This document shows positions 34,617 through 43,482 of a stretch of 64,000 bases of DNA, one piece after another. The notes under the pieces were generated by a model. It saw nothing but the letters and a program-made list of their open reading frames with translations, had not been told where the DNA came from and did no database searches. Where the stretch lies: assembly GCA_017052515.1 (NCBI GenBank), contig JAFHKR010000039.1, positions 1,302,001 through 1,366,000 of the forward strand, written 5' to 3'. Each line of letters begins with the position of its first letter. Positions within the stretch are counted from its first letter, which is position 1. The position numbers were made by a program, and so were the translations under genes. This stretch comes from Fictibacillus nanhaiensis. Its GTDB lineage: Bacteria > Bacillota > Bacilli > Bacillales > Fictibacillaceae.

Positions 34617-34644
34617 TTGTAATACGATGTACATCGTATTACAA
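34617..34644. promoter_or_regulatory. Perfect 28-bp palindrome, probable PadR operator
   Basis: The half-site is TTGTAATACGATGT, repeated exactly on the other strand (axis between 34630 and 34631). It contains ATGT..ACAT as in known PadR operators and lies just upstream of the padR-membrane protein-lipoprotein operon. Confidence 0.85.
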
Positions 34645-34829
34645 GGGTGTGTTGTATTTTTTTCCAGCTAATGATAAAAAACAATGTTATTAATTGCTCT
34701 ATTCTGTGCCGAAGTGGTTTCTAAAATATTCGATCTCTTTGGTATGCTGCTATCGAGTGCAATTCGGTGTTGATAATTTTATTAAAGATTGAATATAAGT
34801 TTAAGAAGAAATAAGTGAGGAGGGAAAGA

Positions 34830-35219
34830 ATGGCCACAGAGTTTGTTTATTTCTCTTCAATTATTGTTGCCATTATGTTTGTGTCCATCTCGGTCTTCCA
34901 GATATTACTTTCGCTCGGTTATCCATTAGGTGAATTTGCGATGGGAGGTTTTTATAAGGTTCTACCGAAAAAATTACGTATTATGAGTATGATTAATGCT
35001 ATCATTCTATTATTTATGGGCATTGTATTTCTTAAACATACGGATGTCTTATATGGTTTTAATTTTTTACCTACGAACACTTTAGTTTGGATTATTACGA
35101 TATTTCTCGGTACAAATACAATAACAAACCTTCTATCTCAGAGTAAGAAAGAAAGGCGTATGATGACACCATTTTCAAGTATCGCTTTTCTTTTATGTTT
35201 ATTTATAACTTTATCTTAA
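34830..35219 (+). CDS. Four-span membrane protein, unknown
   Basis: The 129-residue protein has four predicted spans (about 6-28, 50-68, 82-98, 108-126) with a basic cytoplasmic loop (KKERRMM). I do not recognise the family. GAGGAGGGAAAG precedes ATG 34830. It is divergent from the PadR operon, separated by ~240 bp that include the palindrome. Confidence 0.68.
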   Translation: MATEFVYFSSIIVAIMFVSISVFQILLSLGYPLGEFAMGGFYKVLPKKLRIMSMINAIILLFMGIVFLKHTDVLYGFNFLPTNTLVWIITIFLGTNTITNLLSQSKKERRMMTPFSSIAFLLCLFITLS

Positions 35220-35251
35220 GAAAAGATATCACTTTAACAGGTTAACTGCCC

Positions 35252-35296
35252 CCAATTGTTAGAAACAACTAACAATTGGAGGTGAAGTTTTTTTAT
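35252..35296. terminator. Intrinsic terminator, usable from both sides
   Basis: CCAATTGTTAG pairs perfectly with CTAACAATTGG; GTTTTTTT follows eight bases later on the plus strand. It lies between the membrane protein gene and the MATE gene. Confidence 0.7.
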
Positions 35297-35332
35297 GACT
35301 TCAATACCTGTTAACATCACTTCTGCTTTTTA

Positions 35333-36679
35333 CTAATTATTGAATACCTTATTGTCTCCATCATAACGAACTTCATGAAATCCTAGTGTTCGTGATAATT
35401 TAGGCACATGCAGGATTAGGAACAACGATCGGGCGGTACTGAAAAGAATAAATGCTAACCATAACCCATGGTTACCTAGACCTGGTGTTGCTAAATAAAG
35501 AGAAACCAAGAAAACAATTAAAGCTAGAATCATAGAGTTACGTAGTGAAGACGCTTCAGTTGCTCCTACAAAAATACCGTGAAGGACGACACCAAAGCTG
35601 GATACGATCGGGAAGATGATAATCCACGCTTCATACGTTCCTACTACATTCAACACTTCAGGTAAAGAGGTGAACAATAGGTGTATCCGGTCTTTAAATA
35701 CAAAATAAACACTCGAGATGCTTAGTGAGGAGATAATTGCCCATTGAAAACTACGTTTAATCGTTGATCGATAGAGTGCCTTATCGTTAGAACCTATTGC
35801 TCTTCCAGTTAATATACTCGAAGCATTGGCGAATCCATCATACATATAAGCCATGATGTAGTGGATCTGAATCAAGATGGCGTTTGCCGCAAGAATCTCT
35901 GTACCGAAAGTGCCTCCTTTTGCCGTAAAAACATTAAACACAATTAATAAGCATAATGTTCGAATGAATAGATCTCTGTTCATCCTCATCATTTTTTTAT
36001 AAGAAGACAGGTCGATTGATTTTATCTGGAAAATTTTCTTACGTTGGTTAGCGGGAATCGCTTTCCACACGATAAAAAGACCGATTACAAAAGTGGAAAC
36101 CTCCGAAATCAATGTAGCCGCTGCAACCCCTGCTACACCCCATGAAAAGACTTTAACAAATAGAATATCAAGTACAATGTTCGTTACGTTCATATACATT
36201 TGAAGAAACAAAGTCTTCTTAATCATTGCAAGTCCCATCATCCAACCTATGATTACATAGTTGAGCAGTCCAAATGGTACACCCCATATACGAATTGCAA
36301 AGTATTCTATGGCTAGAGACTTAACGGCTGGATCTGAAGTAAGAAGTGGCAAAAACTGTTCTTTGATCGGATATTGAAGCGCTACTAAACAAGCACTTAT
36401 GCCGAGTGCTAAGAGCAATGGTCTACTTAGTGAACGTAAGAGATCGTCCTCATTTTTTGTTCCATGTGCTTGTGCAGCAAATCCAGATGTACTCACCCTC
36501 AAGAATCCAAACAGCCAATACATCGTATTAAAAATAATCGTGCCCACCGCTACACCAGCTATGTAAGAGGAATCATCTAACTGTCCCACAACAGCCGTAT
36601 CTACTGCACCAAGAAGAGGAGTCGTTATGGTTGTAAGAATCAGCGGTAGTGCCAATCCAAGATATCTTGAATGATTCAA
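35333..36679 (-). CDS. MATE family efflux transporter (DinF-like)
   Basis: The 448-residue protein has twelve predicted spans and begins LGLALPLILTTITTPLLGAVDTAVVGQLDD, the DinF-branch MATE signature. Such proteins export cationic compounds by sodium or proton antiport. TTG 36679 is the only start after the upstream in-frame stop and has GGAGG ten bases before it. It follows the importer ATPase gene by 36 bp with no terminator, so it is likely part of the Zur-boxed operon. Confidence 0.88.
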   Translation of the reverse strand: MNHSRYLGLALPLILTTITTPLLGAVDTAVVGQLDDSSYIAGVAVGTIIFNTMYWLFGFLRVSTSGFAAQAHGTKNEDDLLRSLSRPLLLALGISACLVALQYPIKEQFLPLLTSDPAVKSLAIEYFAIRIWGVPFGLLNYVIIGWMMGLAMIKKTLFLQMYMNVTNIVLDILFVKVFSWGVAGVAAATLISEVSTFVIGLFIVWKAIPANQRKKIFQIKSIDLSSYKKMMRMNRDLFIRTLCLLIVFNVFTAKGGTFGTEILAANAILIQIHYIMAYMYDGFANASSILTGRAIGSNDKALYRSTIKRSFQWAIISSLSISSVYFVFKDRIHLLFTSLPEVLNVVGTYEAWIIIFPIVSSFGVVLHGIFVGATEASSLRNSMILALIVFLVSLYLATPGLGNHGLWLAFILFSTARSLFLILHVPKLSRTLGFHEVRYDGDNKVFNN

Positions 36680-36715
36680 ATACGTTCATCCTCCCAAAAT
36701 AAATAAACCAGCACT

Positions 36716-37516
36716 TCACGTGTAAAAGTGTTGGTTCTCTTCTATTTTATTCTCTTGTTCCATACTCATCTCTACCAATAGTTTAGTATAGGGATGACGA
36801 GACTGTGAAAAAAGATCCTCCGTTAAAAATGAGTCAACTGCGAGTCCTTCTTTTAATACTACAATTCGTTCACACATGAATTGGACAGCGGCGATATCAT
36901 GCGAGATGAAAAGAAAAGAAAGGTTCAAGTCCTTCTGCAACTTCTTTAACAGGTTGAGGACTTGTGCTTGTACAGAAACATCCAGACTTGAAGTAGGTTC
37001 ATCGCAAACGAGCAGATCTGGTTCTAAGGTAATTCCCCTCGCTACGGCTATTCTTTGTTTTTGTCCACCACTTAGTTGGTGTGGATATCTCTCCAGAAGT
37101 TCAGGTGACAAGCCCACTTTTTGAAACAAGACTTCGGCCATCTTCTTACGATTATGTCTTACTTCTTTTAAAAATGAAGGGATAACATCTGGATAATTTT
37201 CTAACGGTTCAACCACAGACTTCCACACAGGAAGTTTGGGGTTTAATGACCCGGCAGAATCTTGAAACACGATTTGAAGTTGACGCCTGAGTTTTTTCAA
37301 AGCTTTTCCGTTTAACGTGTGAAGGTTATTACCTCTAAAATGGACTTCTCCTTGATCAGGCTTATCTAGCCCTAATATGATCTTGCCAAGAGTACTTTTA
37401 CCGCTACCACTCTCTCCAATAATTCCTATACTTTCACCATGTTGAACGGTAAGTGAAATATCATTTAAAGCTGGTTTTGAGTGATACGTCTTCGAGATTG
37501 AATTAACGTGTAACAT
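36716..37516 (-). CDS. ABC importer ATPase (NikE/CntF-like)
   Basis: The 266-residue ATPase of the peptide/nickel family has Walker A GESGSGKST, signature LSGGQKQR, Walker B LLVCDEPTSSLD. It lacks the long C-terminal iron-sulfur-type extension present in the partner. It overlaps the preceding ATPase gene by 14 bases. Together they drive the two permeases. Confidence 0.92.
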   Translation of the reverse strand: MLHVNSISKTYHSKPALNDISLTVQHGESIGIIGESGSGKSTLGKIILGLDKPDQGEVHFRGNNLHTLNGKALKKLRRQLQIVFQDSAGSLNPKLPVWKSVVEPLENYPDVIPSFLKEVRHNRKKMAEVLFQKVGLSPELLERYPHQLSGGQKQRIAVARGITLEPDLLVCDEPTSSLDVSVQAQVLNLLKKLQKDLNLSFLFISHDIAAVQFMCERIVVLKEGLAVDSFLTEDLFSQSRHPYTKLLVEMSMEQENKIEENQHFYT

Positions 37517-38510
37517 ATCGTTCTTCCCTTTCTGCTTTCACCAGATGACAAGCGGCGGAATGGTGTGTTCCTAAGCTACTCATTGGGACTTTGTTGCTGC
37601 AGGATTCCCTAACACTCGGACACCTTTTAGAAAAAGGACACCCCTCCTCAGCTATTAATCCAGGTTCACCTAGCATAGTCGGCAACTCATGTTGGATATG
37701 CTTGTTCAATCTTAGCCTCGACTGTAGTAATAGATCCGTATAAGGGTGGATAGGATTCGCCAATACAGCACTGGTTTTTCCTATTTCTACAATTCGACCG
37801 CCGTACATAACGCCTACTGTTCGTGTTCGATTAATAATATGTTTTAAGTCGTGCGAGATTAGAAGAATAGAGCAATTCAACTCTTCTTTAAGCTCAGACA
37901 GGAGATCTAGAATTCTTTCTCCGGTTAACACGTCTAGAGCAGTCGTTGGTTCATCTGCAATGATCAGTTTCGGCCGAAACATAATGGCTGATGCGATTGC
38001 TGCTCTCTGCAATTGTCCGCCACTAAGTTCGTCGGAAAAACTGTTAAATACACGTTCCGCAGGTAAGTGAACTTTGTTCAGCCAATGAATAGCCACTTTC
38101 CTTGCTTCTTTTCTACTCATGTCAGTGTGACATCTTATAATCTCAATAAACTGCTTTCCAACTTTTATAAATGGAGTGAAGAAGCTTTGATAGTTTTGTG
38201 AGAGGTAAGCAATCTCTTTACCTCGAATATTTCTTAACTCTCTTTCACTTAACGATGTGATCTCTGATTGACCGAGTTTAACAGATCCGCTTGTAACTTC
38301 TAGAGACTTAGAAAGCATTCCCAAAATCACGGTGGCCGTCAAACTTTTTCCGCTGCCGCTCTCTCCGACTAAGCCAAAAATTTCACCTTGAGGAATAGAA
38401 AAATGCAGATTACGAATTAACTTTTCCCGGCTGTTACGGACAGTCACTGAAAGGTTTTCCACTACAAGTAGATTATTTTCAGAAGTTGCTGTCGTTTTGT
38501 TCTCAATCAT
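37503..38510 (-). CDS. ABC importer ATPase (NikD/CntD-like)
   Basis: The 335-residue ATPase has Walker A GESGSGKSL, signature LSGGQLQR and Walker B LIIADEPTTALD, plus the C-terminal oligopeptide-transporter extension with the cysteine pattern CPFSKRCPSVRESCSN (about 294-309), which in this family can bind an iron-sulfur cluster. It is the fourth gene of the import operon. Confidence 0.92.
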   Translation of the reverse strand: MIENKTTATSENNLLVVENLSVTVRNSREKLIRNLHFSIPQGEIFGLVGESGSGKSLTATVILGMLSKSLEVTSGSVKLGQSEITSLSERELRNIRGKEIAYLSQNYQSFFTPFIKVGKQFIEIIRCHTDMSRKEARKVAIHWLNKVHLPAERVFNSFSDELSGGQLQRAAIASAIMFRPKLIIADEPTTALDVLTGERILDLLSELKEELNCSILLISHDLKHIINRTRTVGVMYGGRIVEIGKTSAVLANPIHPYTDLLLQSRLRLNKHIQHELPTMLGEPGLIAEEGCPFSKRCPSVRESCSNKVPMSSLGTHHSAACHLVKAEREERYVTR

Positions 38511-38524
38511 TGCAAACCTCCTCT

Positions 38525-39382
38525 CTATCGACTTTTAACATCCCATTTGTCACGCAATCCTTCACCCATTAAGTTAAATGCTAATACCACAAAAAAAATA
38601 GCTAAACCCGGGTATATCATTAATTCTGGCGCACTCTGAAAATAAGGTCTTCCATCATTCAACATCGCTCCCCATTCTGGAGCAGGTGGCTGTGCACCTA
38701 ATCCAAGGTAAGATAAGGAAGAGATTGTAAGAATCACTTTTCCGATATCCAAGGTAGCTAGAACAAGGACAGGCGAAACAATTTGCGGAAACATATGTCT
38801 TCTTATAATCTTCCAGTTGGAGCTTCCCCCAACTTTTGCAGCTTGGACATAATCTTTGTTTCGTTCAGTGATTACAATACTTCTTACGACCCTTGTATAA
38901 GCAATCCACTTAACAAAAACAATCGATATCATGAGATTCGTCAAACTTGGTCCTAAGAATCCAGCAATCGCAATCGCTAGAATAAATTCGGGAAGAGCAA
39001 GAATACCATCTGCTACACGCATAAACACTGTATCCAATCGACCACCAATGTAACCGATCACGAGACCAATCGGAATCCCGATAAGTGCAACAGTCGCAAC
39101 AACGAGTGCCGTTATTCCAAGTGTGGACTGAGCACCGACTATGAGTCTTGAAAATATACATCTTCCCATATGGTCAGTTCCTAGAGGATATGCTGAACTA
39201 GGTGGGGCAAGTCGTTCAGACATATTCGCTGTAAGGGGATCATTCGGAACGATAAACGGCCCAATTAATGTTGTCAAAGTGATGATAATAAAAAATATGA
39301 TCCCGCACTGAATCAGTAAGTTTTGATTTTTAAAGAAAAATGGAACTCGGTTTATTCTAGGCATCTGAATATTCATCTTCAT
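38525..39382 (-). CDS. ABC importer permease (NikC/CntC-like)
   Basis: The 285-residue permease has an N-terminal OppC-type segment (PLTANMSERLAPPSSAYPLGTDHMGR), six spans and the EAA loop YVQAAKVGGSSNWKIIRRHM. It dimerises with the next permease. Its ATG overlaps the upstream gene's stop by four bases. Confidence 0.92.
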   Translation of the reverse strand: MKMNIQMPRINRVPFFFKNQNLLIQCGIIFFIIITLTTLIGPFIVPNDPLTANMSERLAPPSSAYPLGTDHMGRCIFSRLIVGAQSTLGITALVVATVALIGIPIGLVIGYIGGRLDTVFMRVADGILALPEFILAIAIAGFLGPSLTNLMISIVFVKWIAYTRVVRSIVITERNKDYVQAAKVGGSSNWKIIRRHMFPQIVSPVLVLATLDIGKVILTISSLSYLGLGAQPPAPEWGAMLNDGRPYFQSAPELMIYPGLAIFFVVLAFNLMGEGLRDKWDVKSR

Positions 39383-40320
39383 AATGCCTCCTCTTTTCGT
39401 TTCATTCTTGGATCGATCACATAATAAGATAAATCAACTAAGAGATTTGTTAGTACAACAAATACTCCCGTTAATAAAACATATCCTTGGATAACCGGAT
39501 AGTCTCGGTTAAATATAGCGTCAACGGCAAGACTTCCTAATCCTGGCCAAGAAAATAATATTTCCACTACTACTGCTCCACCTAAGAAACTACCTAAACT
39601 TAAACCGAAAATGGTCAGAACAGGGAGAACAGCGGTTCTAAACGCATGCAACCATAGAATCCTCCACTCTTTGACACCTCTTGCTCTTGCTGCATAAATA
39701 TAGTCCTCAGACAAACTTTGCAAAAGACCAGCTCGAAGCAGCCTTGCGTAAACTACTGCAAATGTAAAACCTAATGTAAAGGCAGGTAAGATGATTTGAG
39801 AATAGGACCCTATTCCTGACGAAGGTAGAACACCTAATTTAAACGCAAAGAGATAGATTAAGATGAGCCCGAGCCAAAAGTTAGGTATCGATGCTCCGAT
39901 TAATGCTAAAAAACGACTGAATTGGTCGGGCCATTTGTTAACATATTTTGCAGACCACACCCCAAGTGGAACGGTAATGCATAGCATGATAGTCATCGCA
40001 AAAAATGTAAGTTCCGCCGTAATGGGGATGCGTGTTAACAGTTCTTCAATAACTGGTTTCCCAGACATGTATGATTTTCCTAGATCAAGCTGCATGAGGT
40101 TGAACATCCATTTTCCATACTGTACATACAGAGGCTGATCAAAGCCAAGCTTATTTCTAAGCTCAGCTTGATCTTCTTCTGTTACGACCATCTCATCGGC
40201 ATTTAGAATGGTAAGAACCGGATCACCTGGTGCCATCTTCATTAATGTGAACGTAAATAGGGATAGAATGAATAAAACAACAACAAGCTGAGTAACCCTA
40301 TTCTTTATAATCGTAAGCAC
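39379..40320 (-). CDS. ABC importer permease (NikB/CntB-like)
   Basis: The 313-residue DppB-type permease has the N-terminal MAPGDPVLTILNADE motif and the EAA loop YIYAARARGVKEWRILWLHA. Six spans are predicted. It starts one base after the binding-protein gene's stop codon. Confidence 0.92.
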   Translation of the reverse strand: MLTIIKNRVTQLVVVLFILSLFTFTLMKMAPGDPVLTILNADEMVVTEEDQAELRNKLGFDQPLYVQYGKWMFNLMQLDLGKSYMSGKPVIEELLTRIPITAELTFFAMTIMLCITVPLGVWSAKYVNKWPDQFSRFLALIGASIPNFWLGLILIYLFAFKLGVLPSSGIGSYSQIILPAFTLGFTFAVVYARLLRAGLLQSLSEDYIYAARARGVKEWRILWLHAFRTAVLPVLTIFGLSLGSFLGGAVVVEILFSWPGLGSLAVDAIFNRDYPVIQGYVLLTGVFVVLTNLLVDLSYYVIDPRMKRKEEAL

Positions 40321-40321
40321 A

Positions 40322-41869
40322 TTATTTCACATCCATATTGTGTGTTAGAATATAATACTCCTCTGCTGTAGGCTCCCAGTTCACAATGCTTTTGTTCTTT
40401 CCAATAATGATATTTGGATAAACGGCATAGCTATGGGCAACTTCTTTGTTGATTACCCTAGACGCATCTTGTGTCAAATTTGTACGCTCGTCTAAATTTG
40501 TCGTTCTGTTTAACTTTTCAATTAAAGTGTTAAGTTCAGGAATGTTGATCTTCCCAACATTTAAAGCTCCTGTTTCTGTGAAAGCCGTGTTAAAGAAGTA
40601 GCTTCCGTCTCCTCTTGGAGAGGTATTGTTACTATAAGTCGCTAGATCCCAATCCTTGTTCTCAACTAGATGCGTATCTGCATTTTCAACTGTTTTTATA
40701 TCAATTTGAATCCCTGCTTTACCTGCATCAGATTGAAGTAACTGTGCGATAAGAGGTAGTTCTGGACGAGCTTTATATGTAACTAGTTCAAGAGTTAGCG
40801 GTTTACCGTTTTTCACCATTAAACCCTCTGCATTCTCTTTGTAGCCCGCTTGAGTTAAAAGCCTTTTAGCTTTTTTCACGTTCAATTCTGAAACTTCTTC
40901 ATCTAGTCCAAACGGCAATGTACTGTTAAATGGACCGTTAGCTTCAAGACCGTGTCCTAGCATGATGTCATTTACAACACTCTTGCGATCGATCAAGAGG
41001 TCTAGAGCTTGTCTAACCTTTAAATCTTTAACATTTTTACTTTGACTGTTATATAGAACAAAATGAGCTCGAAGTCCAGGAATGGATTCAACTCTCAATT
41101 TATTATCCTTTTCTATCGTATCTAGACTTTCGGCAGGGAGATTGTACACAACATCAGCTTCTTTTGACTGCAGGGCAAGTGCTCTTACGTTAGCGTCTTC
41201 ATTAAACTTTATTTTTGCTGAGTCCAGTTTCGGTTCTCCAGCCCAATAGGCTTCGTTTTTTTCAACTTCAACAAATTGATTAGATTTAAATTCTTTTACT
41301 TTAAATGGACCTGTACCGATTGGGTTATTTCTAAACGCTTCTTCTCCATCCTTCTTGGCTGCTTCCATGTTTACAATGGATGTATAAGGATTTACAAGTT
41401 CCGATGGAAGTGCAGGATAGGGCTCTGTCGTATGGATCGTAAGTGCTTGTCCATCTGCTTCCATTGATTTAATCTTGAGAGAATCACCTAACGATTCGTT
41501 CGCTTCGATACTTCTTTCTAAGGATTGTTTGACAGATTCAGCATCAAGTTTTTTACCATCTTGAAATTTTACGTCATCTCGAATTTCAAATACCCACTTC
41601 TCGTTATCTGTTGTTTCCCATTTTTCAGCTAGCCAGCCTTTTATATTCGATTTATCATCCAGTTTTAATAACGTTTCAGTAAGTCCAGCACGAATAGGAA
41701 TAAAGCCAGTATGCGGATCTAAGTTTGCTGCTTTAAAACTGAAAATCATATTAACGTTCTTTTCTTTTGCTTCTTGTTTCTCTGAGCTATTTTGTATAGT
41801 TGAACAGCCAGCGATGAATACAAGAACCAAACATAACATTCCTACTAAAATATTCTTATAATTTCTCAT
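40322..41869 (-). CDS. Substrate-binding lipoprotein, nickel/metallophore type (CntA/NikA-like)
   Basis: The 515-residue lipoprotein (lipobox IAGC, Cys22) belongs to SBP family 5. Its opening NLDPHTGFIPIRAGLTETLL is closer to the NikA/CntA metal branch than to peptide-binding OppA. A Zur box lies in the promoter, so the cargo is probably zinc or a zinc-metallophore complex rather than nickel. It is the first gene of the five-gene importer operon. No metallophore synthesis genes lie in the window. Confidence 0.85.
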   Translation of the reverse strand: MRNYKNILVGMLCLVLVFIAGCSTIQNSSEKQEAKEKNVNMIFSFKAANLDPHTGFIPIRAGLTETLLKLDDKSNIKGWLAEKWETTDNEKWVFEIRDDVKFQDGKKLDAESVKQSLERSIEANESLGDSLKIKSMEADGQALTIHTTEPYPALPSELVNPYTSIVNMEAAKKDGEEAFRNNPIGTGPFKVKEFKSNQFVEVEKNEAYWAGEPKLDSAKIKFNEDANVRALALQSKEADVVYNLPAESLDTIEKDNKLRVESIPGLRAHFVLYNSQSKNVKDLKVRQALDLLIDRKSVVNDIMLGHGLEANGPFNSTLPFGLDEEVSELNVKKAKRLLTQAGYKENAEGLMVKNGKPLTLELVTYKARPELPLIAQLLQSDAGKAGIQIDIKTVENADTHLVENKDWDLATYSNNTSPRGDGSYFFNTAFTETGALNVGKINIPELNTLIEKLNRTTNLDERTNLTQDASRVINKEVAHSYAVYPNIIIGKNKSIVNWEPTAEEYYILTHNMDVK

Positions 41870-41891
41870 TCATTTACCTTCCTTGCCTATT

Positions 41892-41922
41892 GGTTTATAA
41901 TCGTAATCATTACGTTTTGAAT
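41892..41922 (-). promoter_or_regulatory. Promoter with Zur box before the metal importer
   Basis: CGTAATCATTACG (41902-41914) is a perfect 6-1-6 palindrome matching the core of the Bacillus Zur box (TCGTAATNATTACGA). On the minus strand TTCAAA and TATAAA flank it 16 bp apart, so Zur binding would block the promoter. Confidence 0.75.
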
Positions 41923-41975
41923 ATCAAAAAAAATTTAATGCTTGAAGTTTATTGAAAGATGGAGAAATAATACCT

Positions 41976-42077
41976 ATGTATCAAGTAATCATGAACACTA
42001 AAAAGCAAAGTGATCTTATGATCTACGACACCTTTGTACAAGGTGTTCTTTATGCTCGCCCTTCTGGTTCTTGTTAA
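41976..42077 (+). CDS. Possible 33-residue peptide between two Zur boxes
   Basis: An ATG with GGAG eleven bases upstream opens a 33-codon frame (MYQVIMNTKK ... ARPSGSC) ending in a C-terminal Cys. No family is recognised and spacing of the ribosome site is poor, so this may be chance. It contains a hairpin ACACCTT/AAGGTGT. It is listed because it lies exactly between two identical Zur boxes. Confidence 0.25.
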   Translation: MYQVIMNTKKQSDLMIYDTFVQGVLYARPSGSC

Positions 42078-42099
42078 AGTGCTGCCCTCCTCACTTTCG

Positions 42100-42125
42100 C
42101 TTTAAGCGTAATCATTACGATTTAC
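42100..42125. promoter_or_regulatory. Second Zur box
   Basis: CGTAATCATTACG at 42107-42119 has the same core as the box at 41902-41914, 205 bp away. No obvious promoter or gene start is adjacent on the minus strand except the importer. Confidence 0.65.
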
Positions 42126-42183
42126 ATTTCGAATTCTATCATCTAATAAAATTACCGTCAATCACTGAACGAAGTAAAACTAT

Positions 42184-42209
42184 AAAAAACCCATCAATGA
42201 TGGGTTTAA
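42184..42209 (-). terminator. Terminator of the lipoprotein gene at 42261
   Basis: AAACCCATCA and TGATGGGTTT form a hairpin followed by TTTTTTATAG on the minus strand. Confidence 0.85.
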
Positions 42210-42260
42210 GAGATTTGTATAAGTATGAGATTACAAAGTGAGTAAAGTGAGTATGACATT

Positions 42261-42803
42261 TTAAGATCCAGACGACTTACTTCCTGATCCAAAGCCTGAA
42301 CCTGTTGATGAAGGAGTTGTTGTCACGTTCGTACTCGGCTTTGTTGCTGGTTTAACTGTGGAAGGAGCAGTTGTAGCTGGTTTCGTAAAGTTAACTTTAC
42401 CTGTAGGTTTCGTTTTGGTTGTATTTGCTAACAAGAATATCCACCACGGAAACGAGCTTTCATTGGCATAATAGTTGGAATCCAGAGTAGATTCCCCGTT
42501 TTCATAGACATCATCTAAGAACGTGATAAGCTCATCCTCTTGAAATTCCAGTCCGTTTTCTTCTATATAATTCTCCATTGCTTCTAAATCCATATCTGGA
42601 TATTGAGATTGCAAATGATCTAGGTCAATCTCCTCTTCAACAGCTACATCGTAGGTTGGCTCTTCTGAATAAGACGTTGAGTAGGTTTCATCTTCAGTGT
42701 AAGTTGATTCATCTTGAACAGCTATATCTTCTCTAGAACTGCAGGCACTTAAAGCAACAGCTGCCGATAATATGCCTCCAATTAGCTTTTTTGTCTTTGT
42801 CAT
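42261..42803 (-). CDS. Predicted lipoprotein with Thr/Pro-rich tail
   Basis: The 180-residue product has a signal peptide with lipobox LSAC (Cys20), an acidic central part rich in Tyr, Asp and Glu, a hydrophobic PWWIFLLAN stretch and a Thr/Pro/Ser/Gly-rich C-terminus (TTAPSTVKPATKPS, GSGFGSGSKSSGS). No family recognised. ATG 42803 is chosen with AAGGGG upstream; the frame is open for 27 more codons. The low-complexity tail may be a wall-spanning or disordered segment. Confidence 0.72.
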   Translation of the reverse strand: MTKTKKLIGGILSAAVALSACSSREDIAVQDESTYTEDETYSTSYSEEPTYDVAVEEEIDLDHLQSQYPDMDLEAMENYIEENGLEFQEDELITFLDDVYENGESTLDSNYYANESSFPWWIFLLANTTKTKPTGKVNFTKPATTAPSTVKPATKPSTNVTTTPSSTGSGFGSGSKSSGS

Positions 42804-42884
42804 TGTGACTATCCCCTTTTTCACATGGTCCTTTAGGAGTGTATCCTTGTTTGAAGTAAAAGCGCACGATTTGGATCCCTTCAT

Positions 42885-43307
42885 TTATAACCTCAACTCA
42901 CCAATTCTAGTCAACTTCTCTTTAAACCATATCACTATGGCTTTTCTCTTTAACACTTCGTCAATCATCCAAAAGAATAGAGAGCAAAGTATTGTTTGCA
43001 TGAAAATTATATTCCATACTATGTTTTCCAGATCATAATACCCTTGTTCACGTATCAAAATAGAAATTAAAAATATTAAACCAAAGAGAATATGAATAAC
43101 ACCTGATAATAAAAGCTTAAAAGATGAATGTACCCACTTGATCATGTAATCAGACAACATGGACGAAAAAGATCCATATAAGATGACGAATGGAACTAAA
43201 TAAAACGCTATAAAAATACTGAACTCTAAACCGAGAAGCGCAATATTTATCAAGGTCATAATGAAGCTAGTAACAATAGCAGCTATCCCTTTTCTTATAA
43301 GTATCAT
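42885..43307 (-). CDS. Four-span membrane protein, unknown
   Basis: The 140-residue protein has four predicted spans (about 8-26, 30-50, 66-86, 98-118) with a basic C-terminal tail. It resembles uncharacterised small Bacillus membrane proteins of the UPF0715 kind, but I am not sure. It is upstream of the lipoprotein gene on the same strand. Confidence 0.6.
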   Translation of the reverse strand: MILIRKGIAAIVTSFIMTLINIALLGLEFSIFIAFYLVPFVILYGSFSSMLSDYMIKWVHSSFKLLLSGVIHILFGLIFLISILIREQGYYDLENIVWNIIFMQTILCSLFFWMIDEVLKRKAIVIWFKEKLTRIGELRL

Positions 43308-43482
43308 TACTCCTCCTTAATTAAAAATATTGGTTATCTAATTCTTATTTGTTTTTATGACAAATGACCCTTCTTAAACTATTATTATTTAAATACTAAA
43401 ATTTTACAATTATTATTTCCAATATATGCTATAATGCTGGATGGAAAAAGCTTGAAAAACTTTCTGAATCGAGGGGATTTTT

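Larger units (their letters stand above)
41870..42260. other. 391-bp region with two Zur boxes and little else
   Basis: Besides the Zur boxes, the weak 33-codon frame and the terminator at 42184-42209, nothing is supported here. Confidence 0.5.
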
